Below, one piece after another: positions 7,142 through 15,614 of a stretch of DNA of 64,000 nucleotides. Each line of letters opens with the position of its first letter. Position 1 is the first letter of the stretch. Origin of the DNA: Catenuloplanes atrovinosus. GTDB lineage: Bacteria > Actinomycetota > Actinomycetes > Mycobacteriales > Micromonosporaceae. The translations under genes were made by a program, and so were the position numbers. A model generated the notes under the pieces. It saw only the letters and a program-made list of their open reading frames with translations. It searched no databases and was not told the origin of the DNA. Where the stretch lies: assembly GCF_031458235.1 (NCBI RefSeq), contig NZ_JAVDYB010000001.1, positions 1,943,001 to 2,007,000 of the forward strand. Reading direction: 5' to 3'.

Positions 7142-9046
7142 ATGGGGGATCGCATGGTGCGCAGGCTCGTGGTGATGTCGGTGACGGCGCTCGCCGTGGT
7201 GCTCGGAGCGGTCTCGCCCGGCCTCGCCGCCGGCCCCCGGCACATCCGCGGCACCGAGACCGTCCCGGTCTACGACTACGCGAGCGCCGTCCGGGAGACC
7301 GTGTGGGTGGAGTCGCCGCTCGACGGCGACGGCGCGCGCGACCGCATCGCGGCCGACATCGTCCGCCCGCGCGAGGCGACCACCCGGGTCCCCGTGATCA
7401 TGGAGGCCTCGCCCTACTACACCTGCTGCGGCCGGGGCAACGAGTCCGAGCTGAAGAAGTACGCGGCCGACGGCACGGTCGTGAGCATGCCGCTCTACTA
7501 CGACAACTACTTCGTCCCGCGGGGTTACGCGTTCGTCGGCGTCGACCTGTCCGGCACCGCGCGCTCCACCGGCTGCGAGGACGTCGGCGGCCCGGCCGAG
7601 GTCGCGTCCGCCAAGGCCGTGATCGACTGGCTGAACGGGCGCGGCACCGCGTTCACCGCGGACGGCCGCCGGGCCACCGCCTCCTGGACCACCGGCCGGG
7701 TCGGCATGATCGGCAAGTCCTGGGACGGTTCCGTCGCCAACGGCGTGGCCGCGACCGGCGTGCGCGGCCTGGAGACCATCGTCCCGATCGGCGCGATCTC
7801 CAGTTGGTACGACTACCAGCGCTACAACGGCATCCTGCGCACCCAGGAGTACGTGCGGTTCCTGCACTCCTACGTGAACGGCCGGCCCGCCGATGCCTGC
7901 GCGGACGAGTTGGCCGGGTGGCGCGCGGGCAGCGGCGAGACCACCGGCGACTTCACCGGCTACTGGGCCGCCCGGGACTACCGCCCCGACGCCCGCAACG
8001 TCCGGGCCAGCGTGTTCATCGCGCACGGCATCAACGACAAGAACGTCTCGACCCGCCAGTTCGGCCTGTGGTGGGACGCGCTCGCCCGGCACGGCGTGGA
8101 GCGCAAGCTGTGGCTGTTCCAGTCCGGCCACGAGGACCCGTTCGACGCGCGCCGCGCCGAGTGGGTGGACACGCTGCACCGCTGGTTCGACCACTACCTG
8201 CACGGCCTGCGCAACGGCATCGACCGCGAGCCACGCGCCACGCTCGAGACCGCGCCCGGCGTGTGGCAGGACGAGCGCGACTGGCCGGCCCGCGGCGTCC
8301 GCGACCGCACGCTGCCGCTCGGCGACGGCACGCTCGGCCTCGGCGCGGCCGGCCGCGGCGTCACCAAGACCTACACCGACGAGTCGCTGCGCGAGGACGC
8401 GCTGGTGGCCAACCCGTCCGCGGCCGTCCCCGGCCGGCTGGCGTTCCTCTCCGCGCCGCTGACCGCACCGCTGCGGATCTCCGGCGAGCCGTCCGTCACG
8501 CTGCGGATCAAGGTGGACCGGCCGACCGCGGCGCTGTCCGCACGCCTGGTCGACTACGGCACCGCGACCCGCGTCGACCACTTCCGCTCCGAGGGCCTGG
8601 TCAACCTGACCACCTCGTCCTGCTGGGGCGCCGCGTCCGCGACCGACGACGCCTGCTACCTGGACACCGCCGAGGTCACGGTCACCGGCGACCACGCGGT
8701 CCTGACCCGCGGCTGGGCCGACGCCGCCCACCACCGCTCGCTGCGCTTCAGCACCCCGCTGCTGCCCGACCGGTGGTACGACCTGACCATCCCGCTCAAC
8801 ACCTACGACGTGACGCTGCCCGCCGGGCACGTGCTCGGCCTGATCCTCGGCCAGTCCGACCCGCAGTTCACCGTCACGAACGACCAGAACGCCACGGTCT
8901 CGGTCGACGCGGGCCGCAGCAGCCTGACCCTCCCGGCCACCGGCGCCACCGTCATCGCCCCGGCCACCCCGCCCACCATCACCACCGGCCCCGGCGCGGC
9001 GGAGCGCCGCTCCGCGACCGACATCCCGATCGTTCCGCTGCGCTGA
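7142..9046 (+). CDS. Secreted CocE/NonD family alpha/beta hydrolase (X-Pro dipeptidyl-peptidase type)
   Basis: A roughly 634-residue exported hydrolase. An N-terminal signal peptide (VRRLVVMSVTALAVVLGA, cleavage after GLAAG) precedes a CocE/X-Pro dipeptidyl-peptidase S15 catalytic domain: VIMEASPYYTCCG, VDLSGTARSTG, the nucleophile elbow GMIGKSWDGSVANGVA, and a late His in FQSGHEDPF. The C-terminal part from about residue 430 (GRLAFLSAPLTAPLRISGEPSV) is the jelly-roll X-Pro C-terminal domain. Such enzymes cleave Xaa-Pro dipeptides, esters or amides. The start could be GTG 7124, ATG 7142 or ATG 7154; 7142 has GACGGGA upstream, while 7154 follows GGGGGA. A 9-bp hairpin follows the stop at 9082. 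It is not obviously part of the preceding cassette. Confidence 0.9.
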   Translation: MGDRMVRRLVVMSVTALAVVLGAVSPGLAAGPRHIRGTETVPVYDYASAVRETVWVESPLDGDGARDRIAADIVRPREATTRVPVIMEASPYYTCCGRGNESELKKYAADGTVVSMPLYYDNYFVPRGYAFVGVDLSGTARSTGCEDVGGPAEVASAKAVIDWLNGRGTAFTADGRRATASWTTGRVGMIGKSWDGSVANGVAATGVRGLETIVPIGAISSWYDYQRYNGILRTQEYVRFLHSYVNGRPADACADELAGWRAGSGETTGDFTGYWAARDYRPDARNVRASVFIAHGINDKNVSTRQFGLWWDALARHGVERKLWLFQSGHEDPFDARRAEWVDTLHRWFDHYLHGLRNGIDREPRATLETAPGVWQDERDWPARGVRDRTLPLGDGTLGLGAAGRGVTKTYTDESLREDALVANPSAAVPGRLAFLSAPLTAPLRISGEPSVTLRIKVDRPTAALSARLVDYGTATRVDHFRSEGLVNLTTSSCWGAASATDDACYLDTAEVTVTGDHAVLTRGWADAAHHRSLRFSTPLLPDRWYDLTIPLNTYDVTLPAGHVLGLILGQSDPQFTVTNDQNATVSVDAGRSSLTLPATGATVIAPATPPTITTGPGAAERRSATDIPIVPLR

Positions 9047-9424
9047 TCGGTAACGTCTCCACATTCGACACCGAACGACGAGGGCGGCGAGTTGATCGCC
9101 GCCCAGCACCCGCTCGTCCGGGTGACGCCGAGGAGCGTTCATGCGATGTTCCGGGCGATCCGGCACCACCGGGCTTTGGGCTGGCTGGTATGTCTGCCGG
9201 TTCCTGCCGACGAGGTGTCCTCGGGCCGGGTCCGCGCCGGGTTCGGTGTTCGGCCGAATCTAGCTTCACGCTGGGTTCGACTCCGCGTACGGCCGCGTCG
9301 GCTGCGTGCCGCCCGCTCGCGATGCTGCTCGCCCAGAAGCGCCCCACCGCGAACGCCGCCGTGCCCGCGCCGGCCGGCCGCGCGACCAGCTTTCGCGTCC
9401 GCCGGGGGCGGGAGCCGGTGAGGG
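9047..9424. other. 378-base gap without a convincing gene
   Basis: After the terminator-like hairpin at 9082-9104 I see no supported gene. The short frames here lack a credible start signal and family features. The stretch GGTTCGACTCC near 9269 looks like a tRNA T-loop but the rest of a tRNA is absent. Confidence 0.6.
9082..9104 (+). terminator. Hairpin terminator after the CocE-type gene
   Basis: GGGCGGCGA and TCGCCGCCC form a perfect 9-bp stem around a 5-base loop, 36 bases past the stop codon. There is no U-tract, as is common in high-GC actinobacteria. Confidence 0.6.
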
Positions 9425-10552
9425 TCAGGGGAAGGTGACGGAGTGGGCCTCGGTGGGGTCGGGGGATTCCCATTTGGTGATCAGGCGGTCGATGACCGTG
9501 GCGGGGACCGGGGACGGGCGGGCCGCGTTCTGGCGGTGGATCACCGAGCGAGGCGCTTCCAGGGCGACGATCGAGATGCGGGCGTGGTAGGCGGCGCCCA
9601 GGGAGATGCAGAGATCGCGGTGCTGGCGGGTGATGTTGGTGGCGTTCCAGACGAAGTCGCGGCGGGCGCGCAGGTGGACGCGTGCCTCGGCGTGGGCGGC
9701 CGCGGCCACGGGGCGCTGGTTGTCGGTGGGGGAGATGCCGAGTCGGGTGCGGATCGCGTCGAGGCTGACGATGGGGCGGTCGCCGGCGTGGCGGGACAGC
9801 CAGGTGTCCTTGCCGACGCCGGGCAGGCCGGACAGCACGGTCATCGTCAGGCGGGTGTCGTCGAAGGCGGCGTAGCGCGGGTCGCGGCCGGGGGTGCGGA
9901 AGTAGGTGAAGCGGGCGTGGTCCGAGGCGAACGGCCACGGCGAGTCGAGCACACCCAGGTCGGCGCAGTATTCGCGGAACAGCGCGATGTTCTCCAGCAC
10001 CCGGTCCAGGTCGGCGCAGACGCGGCCGGTGATGTCGGCGGTGGCGAGCATGGCCAGGTCGCGGTTGCGCGTCACCAGGCTCGCGCGCAGCACGATCTGC
10101 TCCAGGTCGGGTCGTTCCAGCGCCCAGAACGGCACCTGGTGGTGCCGGACCAGCGCGGCCACGTGTTCCCGCCAGGCGCGCGGTGCGCCGAGGTCCCACA
10201 GGATGCGGCGGGCGGCCAGGTCGCCGCGCCGGGAGTGGCCGTGGGCGGTGATCCGGCCGTCGGGGTCGGTGCGGGTGCAGTCCGGCTTGGCCACGTCGTG
10301 CAGCAGGACGGCGGCGAACAGCCGCACCCGCTCGTCCTCGGGGAGCGCACGCCACTGTGGTTGCGCGGCGAGCGCGGACGCGGCCATGAACGTGTGCGTG
10401 GCCACGTCGCCCTCGCCGTGGTGCAGCGGGTCCTGGGGTACGCCGTCCAGCCGCCGGATCCAGTCGAACTCCGCCACGATCCGCGGCCACGGCACCGTCC
10501 ATGATGGAGCGGCCGGGCACAGCGCGGCGAACACCGTCCAGTCAGACCGCAT
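9425..10552 (-). CDS. HD domain-polynucleotide kinase (HD-Pnk-like end-healing enzyme)
   Basis: A 375-residue bifunctional protein. The N-terminal half is an HD phosphohydrolase: His53, LLHDVAKPD (His85-Asp86), HGH at 104-106 and HH at 137-138. The C-terminal half is a P-loop kinase: VLSGLPGVGKDTWLSR (Walker A at 242-250), SLDAIRTRLG and FVWNATNITRQHR, the latter typical of polynucleotide kinase-like proteins. The order (HD phosphoesterase then 5'-OH kinase) matches the described HD-Pnk enzymes, which remove 2',3'-phosphates and phosphorylate 5'-OH ends of broken RNA. Its ATG at 10552 overlaps the end of the RNA ligase gene by 11 bases, so the two are translationally coupled. Alternative reading: a generic HD/AAA protein, but the ligase neighbour favours repair. 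Confidence 0.82.
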   Translation of the reverse strand: MRSDWTVFAALCPAAPSWTVPWPRIVAEFDWIRRLDGVPQDPLHHGEGDVATHTFMAASALAAQPQWRALPEDERVRLFAAVLLHDVAKPDCTRTDPDGRITAHGHSRRGDLAARRILWDLGAPRAWREHVAALVRHHQVPFWALERPDLEQIVLRASLVTRNRDLAMLATADITGRVCADLDRVLENIALFREYCADLGVLDSPWPFASDHARFTYFRTPGRDPRYAAFDDTRLTMTVLSGLPGVGKDTWLSRHAGDRPIVSLDAIRTRLGISPTDNQRPVAAAAHAEARVHLRARRDFVWNATNITRQHRDLCISLGAAYHARISIVALEAPRSVIHRQNAARPSPVPATVIDRLITKWESPDPTEAHSVTFP

Positions 10553-11309
10553 ACATCACCGCCGGGTCCGCGAGCCGGTTCGCCATGAGCGGCCGGTCGG
10601 CCCAGTGCGTCCCGGAGTCGAGCACGGCCTGGGTGAACCCGGCGCGCACCCATTTGTAGCGGGCGACCACCCGGCCGCCCTCCTCATCTTTGATGTAGAG
10701 CCCCTCCATGTCGTCGCCGGCGTCCGCGAGACCGGCGTCGACACCGGCGTCCGCGGCGGCGGCGCGGAGGGCGTCGCGCCATCCGGGCGTACGGACCGTG
10801 GACGGCCCGGCCAGTGAGGTGAGCGCGGACAGCGACGGGAACGTGCCGGACCGCAGCACCGGCACGCTCACCACCGGCGTGCCGGCCAGCATCGCGCGCC
10901 GGGACGGCGTGTCCAGGAAGGCGCCGGTCTCCCGGTCCAGGATGTCGAACTCGCAGAAGTAGTGCGGCAGCGCGTCGTAGAAGACCGTGTGCGTGGCGTA
11001 CATCCACTCGCCGTACATCACGAACCGGTCGCGCAGCACCGGCCGCAGGATCGGTGCCACCGTCGACGCCCAGGACTTCAGCGGCGCGAACTGCCGCTCC
11101 CGCGGCCCACCGGTGAGATAGTGGCCGCGGGACTGGAGCCGCAGCGCGCCGTCCGCGGTGAAGCTGATCGCCGCGTTCGCGCCGTCGAGCTTCTCCTCGA
11201 CGACCAGCCACCGGCCGCGCAGCGCGGCGAACGGCGTCTGCGACAGGTCCTCGTCGCCCGGCTGGAGGCGGGAGCCGGCCAGGTGCGGGGTCCGCGGATA
11301 CTTGACCAT
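10542..11309 (-). CDS. RNA ligase family protein
   Basis: A nucleotidyltransferase of the ATP-dependent RNA ligase superfamily, about 255 residues from the ATG at 11309. Motif I is EKLDGANAAI with Lys40 as the expected AMP-accepting lysine. FVMYGEWMYATHTVFY corresponds to motif III, EGLYIKDEEG to motif IV, and ARYKWVRAGF to motif V. It would seal the ends prepared by the kinase/HD protein encoded immediately downstream in the same operon. The opening MVKYPRTPHLAGSRLQPGDEDL is what I expect of this family, so I chose this ATG. The frame stays open upstream to 11513, but that stretch overlaps the promoter region of the divergent gene. A leaderless GTG at 11312 is also possible. Confidence 0.85.
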   Translation of the reverse strand: MVKYPRTPHLAGSRLQPGDEDLSQTPFAALRGRWLVVEEKLDGANAAISFTADGALRLQSRGHYLTGGPRERQFAPLKSWASTVAPILRPVLRDRFVMYGEWMYATHTVFYDALPHYFCEFDILDRETGAFLDTPSRRAMLAGTPVVSVPVLRSGTFPSLSALTSLAGPSTVRTPGWRDALRAAAADAGVDAGLADAGDDMEGLYIKDEEGGRVVARYKWVRAGFTQAVLDSGTHWADRPLMANRLADPAVMYAV

Positions 11310-11463
11310 CACGACCGTGTTTGTACAGGCCGGACGGTCGGCCCGCGACGGATTTAGCGGCCGAAGTGGGATTCCCAATGCACAGATCCTGCGTAAAAGT
11401 GGTACGAAAGTCCGATACCTGACTGTCGGATCATCCAGGTCCCAGTAGAACTCAGGGGTGCCG

Positions 11464-12288
11464 ATGTACGTCTGGGTGGCCGGAGTGCTGGCCGTCGCCG
11501 CGGGTGCCTTCATGGTCGTGTCGCTGCTGACGCTGCACGCGGTGCGGCGGGAGCGCGCGCTGCTCGCCGCCGCGCGGGCGGTGGCGGCGACCTCCGAGGC
11601 GCCGGAGGGCTCCGCCTACGCGGGCGCCGGCCTGCTGGCGGACGAGAACGTGGCGGCCGGTGCCATGCTCGGGACGATCCTCGAGGCCGACGTGGCCGCG
11701 CTCAACGCCCGCCTCAGTGCGGCGCGCACCGGCGTGGCCGATCTCGGCGCCAAGGCCGAGCTGGACCGCGTCGCGGACAAGCTGCGCGAGGCGACCACGG
11801 AGGCACACCTGTGGCGTACCGTGCCGGACGGCCGCGAGCACCTGCGGGCCGCGACCGGCGCGCTGGCGTCCGCGGGCCGGCACCTGGCGCGCGCCACCGC
11901 GCGGGCCGTCGGCCGGCCGGAGCCCGCGGACGCGCCGCCGTGCCTGGCCGATCCGGCGCACGGGCCCGCCGCCGCGGAGGTGACCTGGGCGCCGGACGGC
12001 GGCGTGCCGCGGCGCATCCCGGTGTGCGAGGCAGACTACGCCCGGATCTCCGCGGGACGCTCCGCCGCCGTCCGCTCGATCATCGGGCCCGGTGGCCAGC
12101 AGCCCTACTACGACACCCCCGCGTACGGTGACTGGCTGCTCGGCTACTTCACCGGCTACGACCCCTACCTGGTCGCCCGGCTGCTGGACGGCACGGTCCT
12201 CGGCCGCCAGCTCCCCGGCCGCATCACCGGGCGCGCGCGGTCCGCCGGCGGCTCCAGCGGCGAGTTCGGCACCGTCCACTTCGCCTGA
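11464..12288 (+). CDS. Single-pass membrane protein of unknown function
   Basis: The 274-residue product starts with one hydrophobic segment (VWVAGVLAVAAGAFMVVSLL) and then a soluble, alanine-rich helical region (about 45-160) that may form a coiled coil. The C-terminal part has CLADPAHGPAAAEVTWAP...RRIPVCEADYARI, a Cys-x5-His / Cys arrangement that may bind a metal or form a disulphide, followed by aromatic YYDTPAYGDWLLGYFTGYDPY. I recognise this as an actinobacterial hypothetical but know no function. ATG 11464 is preferred over GTG 11458 because CAGGGG sits six bases upstream of it. It diverges from the RNA ligase operon and may share its regulatory region. Confidence 0.75.
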   Translation: MYVWVAGVLAVAAGAFMVVSLLTLHAVRRERALLAAARAVAATSEAPEGSAYAGAGLLADENVAAGAMLGTILEADVAALNARLSAARTGVADLGAKAELDRVADKLREATTEAHLWRTVPDGREHLRAATGALASAGRHLARATARAVGRPEPADAPPCLADPAHGPAAAEVTWAPDGGVPRRIPVCEADYARISAGRSAAVRSIIGPGGQQPYYDTPAYGDWLLGYFTGYDPYLVARLLDGTVLGRQLPGRITGRARSAGGSSGEFGTVHFA

Positions 12289-12438
12289 CCGGTCGAGTGC
12301 CTCCGAACGGCTCCGGTAAAGGCGGCGTGACCTGCGGGTTCGTACCATAGTGAATCCCGGTTCGGCGAATTGCGGTTCGCTGTAGGGCGTCTCATCCTGG
12401 GGTGAGAAGTCCGGCGGTGAGGCGAAGGAGCGGGGCCC

Positions 12439-13119
12439 GTGGGAGTGCGGCAGATCAAGGCGGCGGAGACCGAGGCGGCGTTGAAGTCGGCCGCGCGGCA
12501 GCTCTTCGCGGAGCAGGGATACCTCAACACGAAGATCACCGACATCACGACCACGGCCGGGCGGGCCACCGGGTCGTTCTACGACCACTTCGCCAGCAAG
12601 GAGGAGCTGCTCCAGGCGCTGGTCGCGGACATGAACGCGCACGCGGACGCCACCATCGCGGAGGAGGCGCACCCGGAGGAGCACGACCTGACCGACCGCG
12701 CCCAGCTGCGCGCGCACATCGGCACCGCGTGGATCGTGCTGCGCGACCACCTGCCCGTGGCGGTGGCGCTGATGCAGTCCGCGATGACCGACAATCTCGC
12801 GGCCGGGCGCGGCTGGCGCTCGCTGCTGGAGGACACCGACCTGCTGCGCGCGCACCTCGAGGCGCTGGCCGAGAAGGGCCACCCGCTGCCGGGCTCGCCG
12901 GAGCTGGTCGCGGCCGCGATGGGCGCGATGCTGTCGATGTTCGGGTACGCGCTGCTGACGGCCGGCGAGTTCGCCCCCCGGGTGAGCGAGGAGGAGATCG
13001 TCGACATGCTCACCGGCCTGCTGCTCTACGGCCTCACCGGCCCGCGGCCGGAGACCGGCGACGAGGGCGACGACGCACCGGCGGAGGCGGAGCTGAAGGA
13101 GCCGGTCGCCATCGGCTGA
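12439..13119 (+). CDS. TetR/AcrR family transcriptional regulator
   Basis: A 226-residue regulator. Residues about 8-55 are the TetR N-terminal helix-turn-helix: LKSAARQLFAEQGYLNTKITDI followed by TTAGRATGSFYDHFASKEELL. The rest is a helical ligand-binding and dimerisation domain that gives no ligand clue. The GTG start has an AAGGAG ribosome binding site nine bases upstream. Its targets are not obvious: neighbours are an unknown membrane protein upstream and a convergent FKBP gene downstream. Confidence 0.92.
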   Translation: MGVRQIKAAETEAALKSAARQLFAEQGYLNTKITDITTTAGRATGSFYDHFASKEELLQALVADMNAHADATIAEEAHPEEHDLTDRAQLRAHIGTAWIVLRDHLPVAVALMQSAMTDNLAAGRGWRSLLEDTDLLRAHLEALAEKGHPLPGSPELVAAAMGAMLSMFGYALLTAGEFAPRVSEEEIVDMLTGLLLYGLTGPRPETGDEGDDAPAEAELKEPVAIG

Positions 13120-13190
13120 GTTCCGGACGTTCCCGCCCGATCGGCGGTCGGCGCGCTGAGGCCGGGCCGCCCGATGGACGGGGCCGCGAC

Positions 13191-13216
13191 GGGCCGGCTG
13201 AGTGATCAGCCGGCCC
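13191..13216. terminator. Bidirectional hairpin between TetR and FKBP genes
   Basis: GGGCCGGCTGA and TCAGCCGGCCC form a perfect 11-bp stem with the loop GTGA, midway between two convergent genes (ends at 13119 and 13234). Confidence 0.65.
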
Positions 13217-13233
13217 ACCCGGCGTGGAACGTC

Positions 13234-13605
13234 CTACTTCACGTCGACGAGGTCCACGACGAAGATCAGCGTCTCGTTCGGGGCGATCAGGCCGCCGCCC
13301 GCGCCCTGCGCGCCGTAGCCCAGGTGCGGCGGGATGACCAGCCGGCGCCGGCCGCCGACCCGCATGCCCACGACGCCCTGGTCCCAGCCGCCGATGACGC
13401 GCCCGGCGCCGACCGGGAACGAGAACGTGTCGCCACGGTTCCACGACGCGTCGAACTCGGCGCCGGTGGAGTGCGCGATGCCGACGTAGTGCACGACGGC
13501 GTGCCGGCCGGGCGTGACCTCTTCGCCGTCGCCGACGGTGATGTCCTCGACGATCAGCTCCGCCGGGGGCGGTCCGTCGTGCGGGGCGACCTGCGGCTTG
13601 CTCAT
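13234..13605 (-). CDS. FKBP-type peptidyl-prolyl cis-trans isomerase
   Basis: A 123-residue single-domain FKBP that catalyses prolyl bond isomerisation during folding. The FKBP core is complete: HAVVHYVGIAHSTGAEFDASW, FSFPVGAGRVIGGWDQGVVGMRVGGRRRLVIPPHLGYGAQG and NETLIFVVDLVDVK. There is no signal peptide, so it is cytosolic. A GGAG ribosome binding site lies about seven bases upstream of the ATG. It is followed by a convergent terminator shared with the TetR gene. Confidence 0.96.
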   Translation of the reverse strand: MSKPQVAPHDGPPPAELIVEDITVGDGEEVTPGRHAVVHYVGIAHSTGAEFDASWNRGDTFSFPVGAGRVIGGWDQGVVGMRVGGRRRLVIPPHLGYGAQGAGGGLIAPNETLIFVVDLVDVK

Positions 13606-13646
13606 GGAACGGCTCCGTTCGCGGTGCGAATGCTTACCGGCCCAAC

Positions 13647-14510
13647 CTAGCCGGACCTCGCGGGCGACAGCACCTCGGCGTACAGCGATGCCATCAACTC
13701 GGGAATCTCATCACCCGGACGGTAGGCGAATCGGATACGGACGGTGTCGCCCGCGGTCACGCGCATCGGCGCGGGCAGCGGCACGACCAGGTAGTTCATC
13801 AGCCACTCCACCGGCGCCGGCTCCTCGGTGAGCAGATTTTTCGTGATCATCCGCACCGCGTTGAGCTCGCCGTCCCGCTGCACCACGAAGCGGGCGTCCG
13901 CGGCGCACTCGGCGGGCAGCGCGCCGGCGCCGTAGAAGAAGCTCTGGAAGATCGAGGGTGGGGCCAGCGGCGTGGTGCGCGGCTGCGCGGCGGACGGATC
14001 CTGGAACAGCGGCGCCGCCACCGTGTACCCGTAGAACGTGAAGTCCTGCGCCACCGGCTGGACGGCCTGGATGGTGGCGCACGGCAGGAAGGCCGGCGGC
14101 GGGCCCGCGTAGGAGGACAGGAACGCGCCGATCACCTCCACCTGGCGCTCCCGGAGCAGCCCCACGTGCAGCATCTCGCAGATGACCACGTCGACCACCG
14201 GCGGCGGCGTGAACGACCGCGCGTCCGCGTGCACCACCACGACGTCGTCCCCGTGCGCCGCCAGCGACCGGGAGGCCGCCTGGTAGACGCTCGGCTCGCG
14301 CTCCACCGCGATCACCGAGGCGGCGCCGGCCACGGCCGCGAAGTGGGCCAGCACGCCGGTCCCGGCGCCCAGCTCCAGCACGCGCGAGCCCGGCCGCACC
14401 ACGCGCCCGATCGCGGCCTGGAACGCGCCCATCCGCCGGTCGTCCAGCAGCATCTGCGCGTGGTACTGCAGCGGGATGACGTCCGCCGGGCTTCCCTTGT
14501 GGTGCACCAT
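13647..14510 (-). CDS. PRMT-like class I SAM-dependent methyltransferase
   Basis: A 287-residue Rossmann-fold methyltransferase with the layout of protein arginine methyltransferases. Motif I is VLELGAGTGVLAHFAA (about 44-59), post-I is VIAVEREPSVY, then DVVICEMLHVGLL, which sits where PRMTs have the double-E SEWMG loop (here one Glu, CEML). A beta-barrel-like C-terminal half follows (FQSFFYGAGALPAECAADARF, MRVTAGDTVRIRFAYR). The substrate could be a protein or a small molecule; the imperfect double-E loop argues for caution. Its ATG is preceded at exactly six bases by TAACTT, whose TAA is the stop codon of the App1 gene, so it can be transcribed on its own as a leaderless message. Confidence 0.75.
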   Translation of the reverse strand: MVHHKGSPADVIPLQYHAQMLLDDRRMGAFQAAIGRVVRPGSRVLELGAGTGVLAHFAAVAGAASVIAVEREPSVYQAASRSLAAHGDDVVVVHADARSFTPPPVVDVVICEMLHVGLLRERQVEVIGAFLSSYAGPPPAFLPCATIQAVQPVAQDFTFYGYTVAAPLFQDPSAAQPRTTPLAPPSIFQSFFYGAGALPAECAADARFVVQRDGELNAVRMITKNLLTEEPAPVEWLMNYLVVPLPAPMRVTAGDTVRIRFAYRPGDEIPELMASLYAEVLSPARSG

Positions 14511-14516
14511 GCAAGG

Positions 14517-14522
14517 AAGTTA
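14517..14522 (-). promoter_or_regulatory. -10 box overlapping the App1 stop codon
   Basis: Minus-strand TAACTT lies six bases before the methyltransferase ATG at 14510. Its first three bases are the TAA stop of the upstream App1 gene (14520-14522). No ribosome binding site is present. Confidence 0.45.
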
Positions 14523-15614
14523 CAGCAGCTCAGCCTCGGTGAGCAGCTGCGACAGCCCGGCACCGTCCGGCGCGCCGAGCCACTTGCGGCCGAACCGGGC
14601 CGACACCACCGAGGTGTCCGACTCCGGCAGCGACGGCAGCGTGCCGGCCAGCACCGCCTGCGCGGGGGAGAGGCGCCGGATCGCGACCGCGGCCACGTTG
14701 TCCGGGTGCTTCGACGCGAACTCCGCGTAGATCTCCTGGTCGTGCTGCCCGTCGTCGCCGATCAGCAGCCAGCGGACGCGCGGGAACTCCTGGGACAGCC
14801 GCTCCAGCGTCAGCCGCTTGTGCTCCGGCCCGCTGCGGAACCAGCGGTCCTTCGTCGGCCCCCAGTCCGTGAGCAGCAGCGGCCCGACCGGGTAGAGGTG
14901 GCGCCGGAGGAACCGGTTCAGCGCGGGCGCCACGTTCCACGCGCCGGTGGACAGGTAGAAGACCGGCGCGCCCGGGTGCGCGGTGCGCAGCCGCTCGTAG
15001 AGCACGGCCATCCCGGGCACGGCGGAGCGCGCGTGCTCGTCCAGGACGAACGTGTTCCACGCGGCCAGCAGCGGACGCGGCAGTGCGGTGACCATGACGG
15101 TGTCGTCGATGTCGGACACGATGCCGAAGGTGACCGCCGGGTCGATGATCTGCACCGGCGCCTCGACCGGCTCGCCGTCGCCGCTCTGCACCGTCACGGT
15201 CTGCCAGCCGGGCTCCAGCTTGGCCGGGACGACCGCGTCCACGAACCCGCCGCGGTCGCCGATCGCCTCGTGCCGTTCGCCGCCGGCCGTGATGATCACC
15301 GGCGCGTTCATCTGGCTCACCGTGGCGAAGCTGCGCCAGCCGCGCAGCTTCTTCGGCCGGTCCGCCGAGCCGCGCCGCGCCAGCCAGCCGGTCTTGGGCA
15401 CGGGGCGGCTGAGCAGCACGCGTGCCATCACGCGCACCCACTCCGTCGTACCGTAACCCGCGTACGTGATGATGCTCGGTTCCCACCCGCGCTTCACCAG
15501 CCGCCGCTCGACGACCTCGTGCACCGCGTCCTCGAGCCGGGCGGCGCGATGCAGGCGGGGTCCGGTCTCTCCCACGGGGATAAGCGCCACCGTCACACCT
15601 TGCCACATGTGCAT
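14520..15614 (-). CDS. App1 family (DUF2183) phosphatidate phosphatase-like protein
   Basis: A HAD-like phosphatase of the App1 family, about 364 residues from the ATG at 15614. FGIVSDIDDTVMVTALPRP contains the catalytic DxDDT (about 168-172). Next come AVPGMAVLYERL, VFYLSTGAWNVAPALNRFL and RWLLIGDDGQHDQEIYAEFA, the family's later motifs. Yeast App1 is a phosphatidate phosphatase; the bacterial substrate is unknown. No signal peptide is visible. The frame stays open to an ATG at 15656, but a TATCCT -10-like box just upstream would place the transcription start inside that extension, so I prefer 15614. It lies nine bases upstream of the methyltransferase gene, in the same direction. Confidence 0.85.
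   Translation of the reverse strand: MHMWQGVTVALIPVGETGPRLHRAARLEDAVHEVVERRLVKRGWEPSIITYAGYGTTEWVRVMARVLLSRPVPKTGWLARRGSADRPKKLRGWRSFATVSQMNAPVIITAGGERHEAIGDRGGFVDAVVPAKLEPGWQTVTVQSGDGEPVEAPVQIIDPAVTFGIVSDIDDTVMVTALPRPLLAAWNTFVLDEHARSAVPGMAVLYERLRTAHPGAPVFYLSTGAWNVAPALNRFLRRHLYPVGPLLLTDWGPTKDRWFRSGPEHKRLTLERLSQEFPRVRWLLIGDDGQHDQEIYAEFASKHPDNVAAVAIRRLSPAQAVLAGTLPSLPESDTSVVSARFGRKWLGAPDGAGLSQLLTEAELL

Noticed and set aside
6041-9169. A 1,042-codon minus-strand open frame
   Set aside because: Antisense to the STM4011 and CocE-type genes, with Val/Arg/Gly-rich translation and no motif.
9265-9285. tRNA-like GGTTCGACTCC
   Set aside because: The flanking bases do not pair as a T-arm and no acceptor, D or anticodon arms can be drawn.
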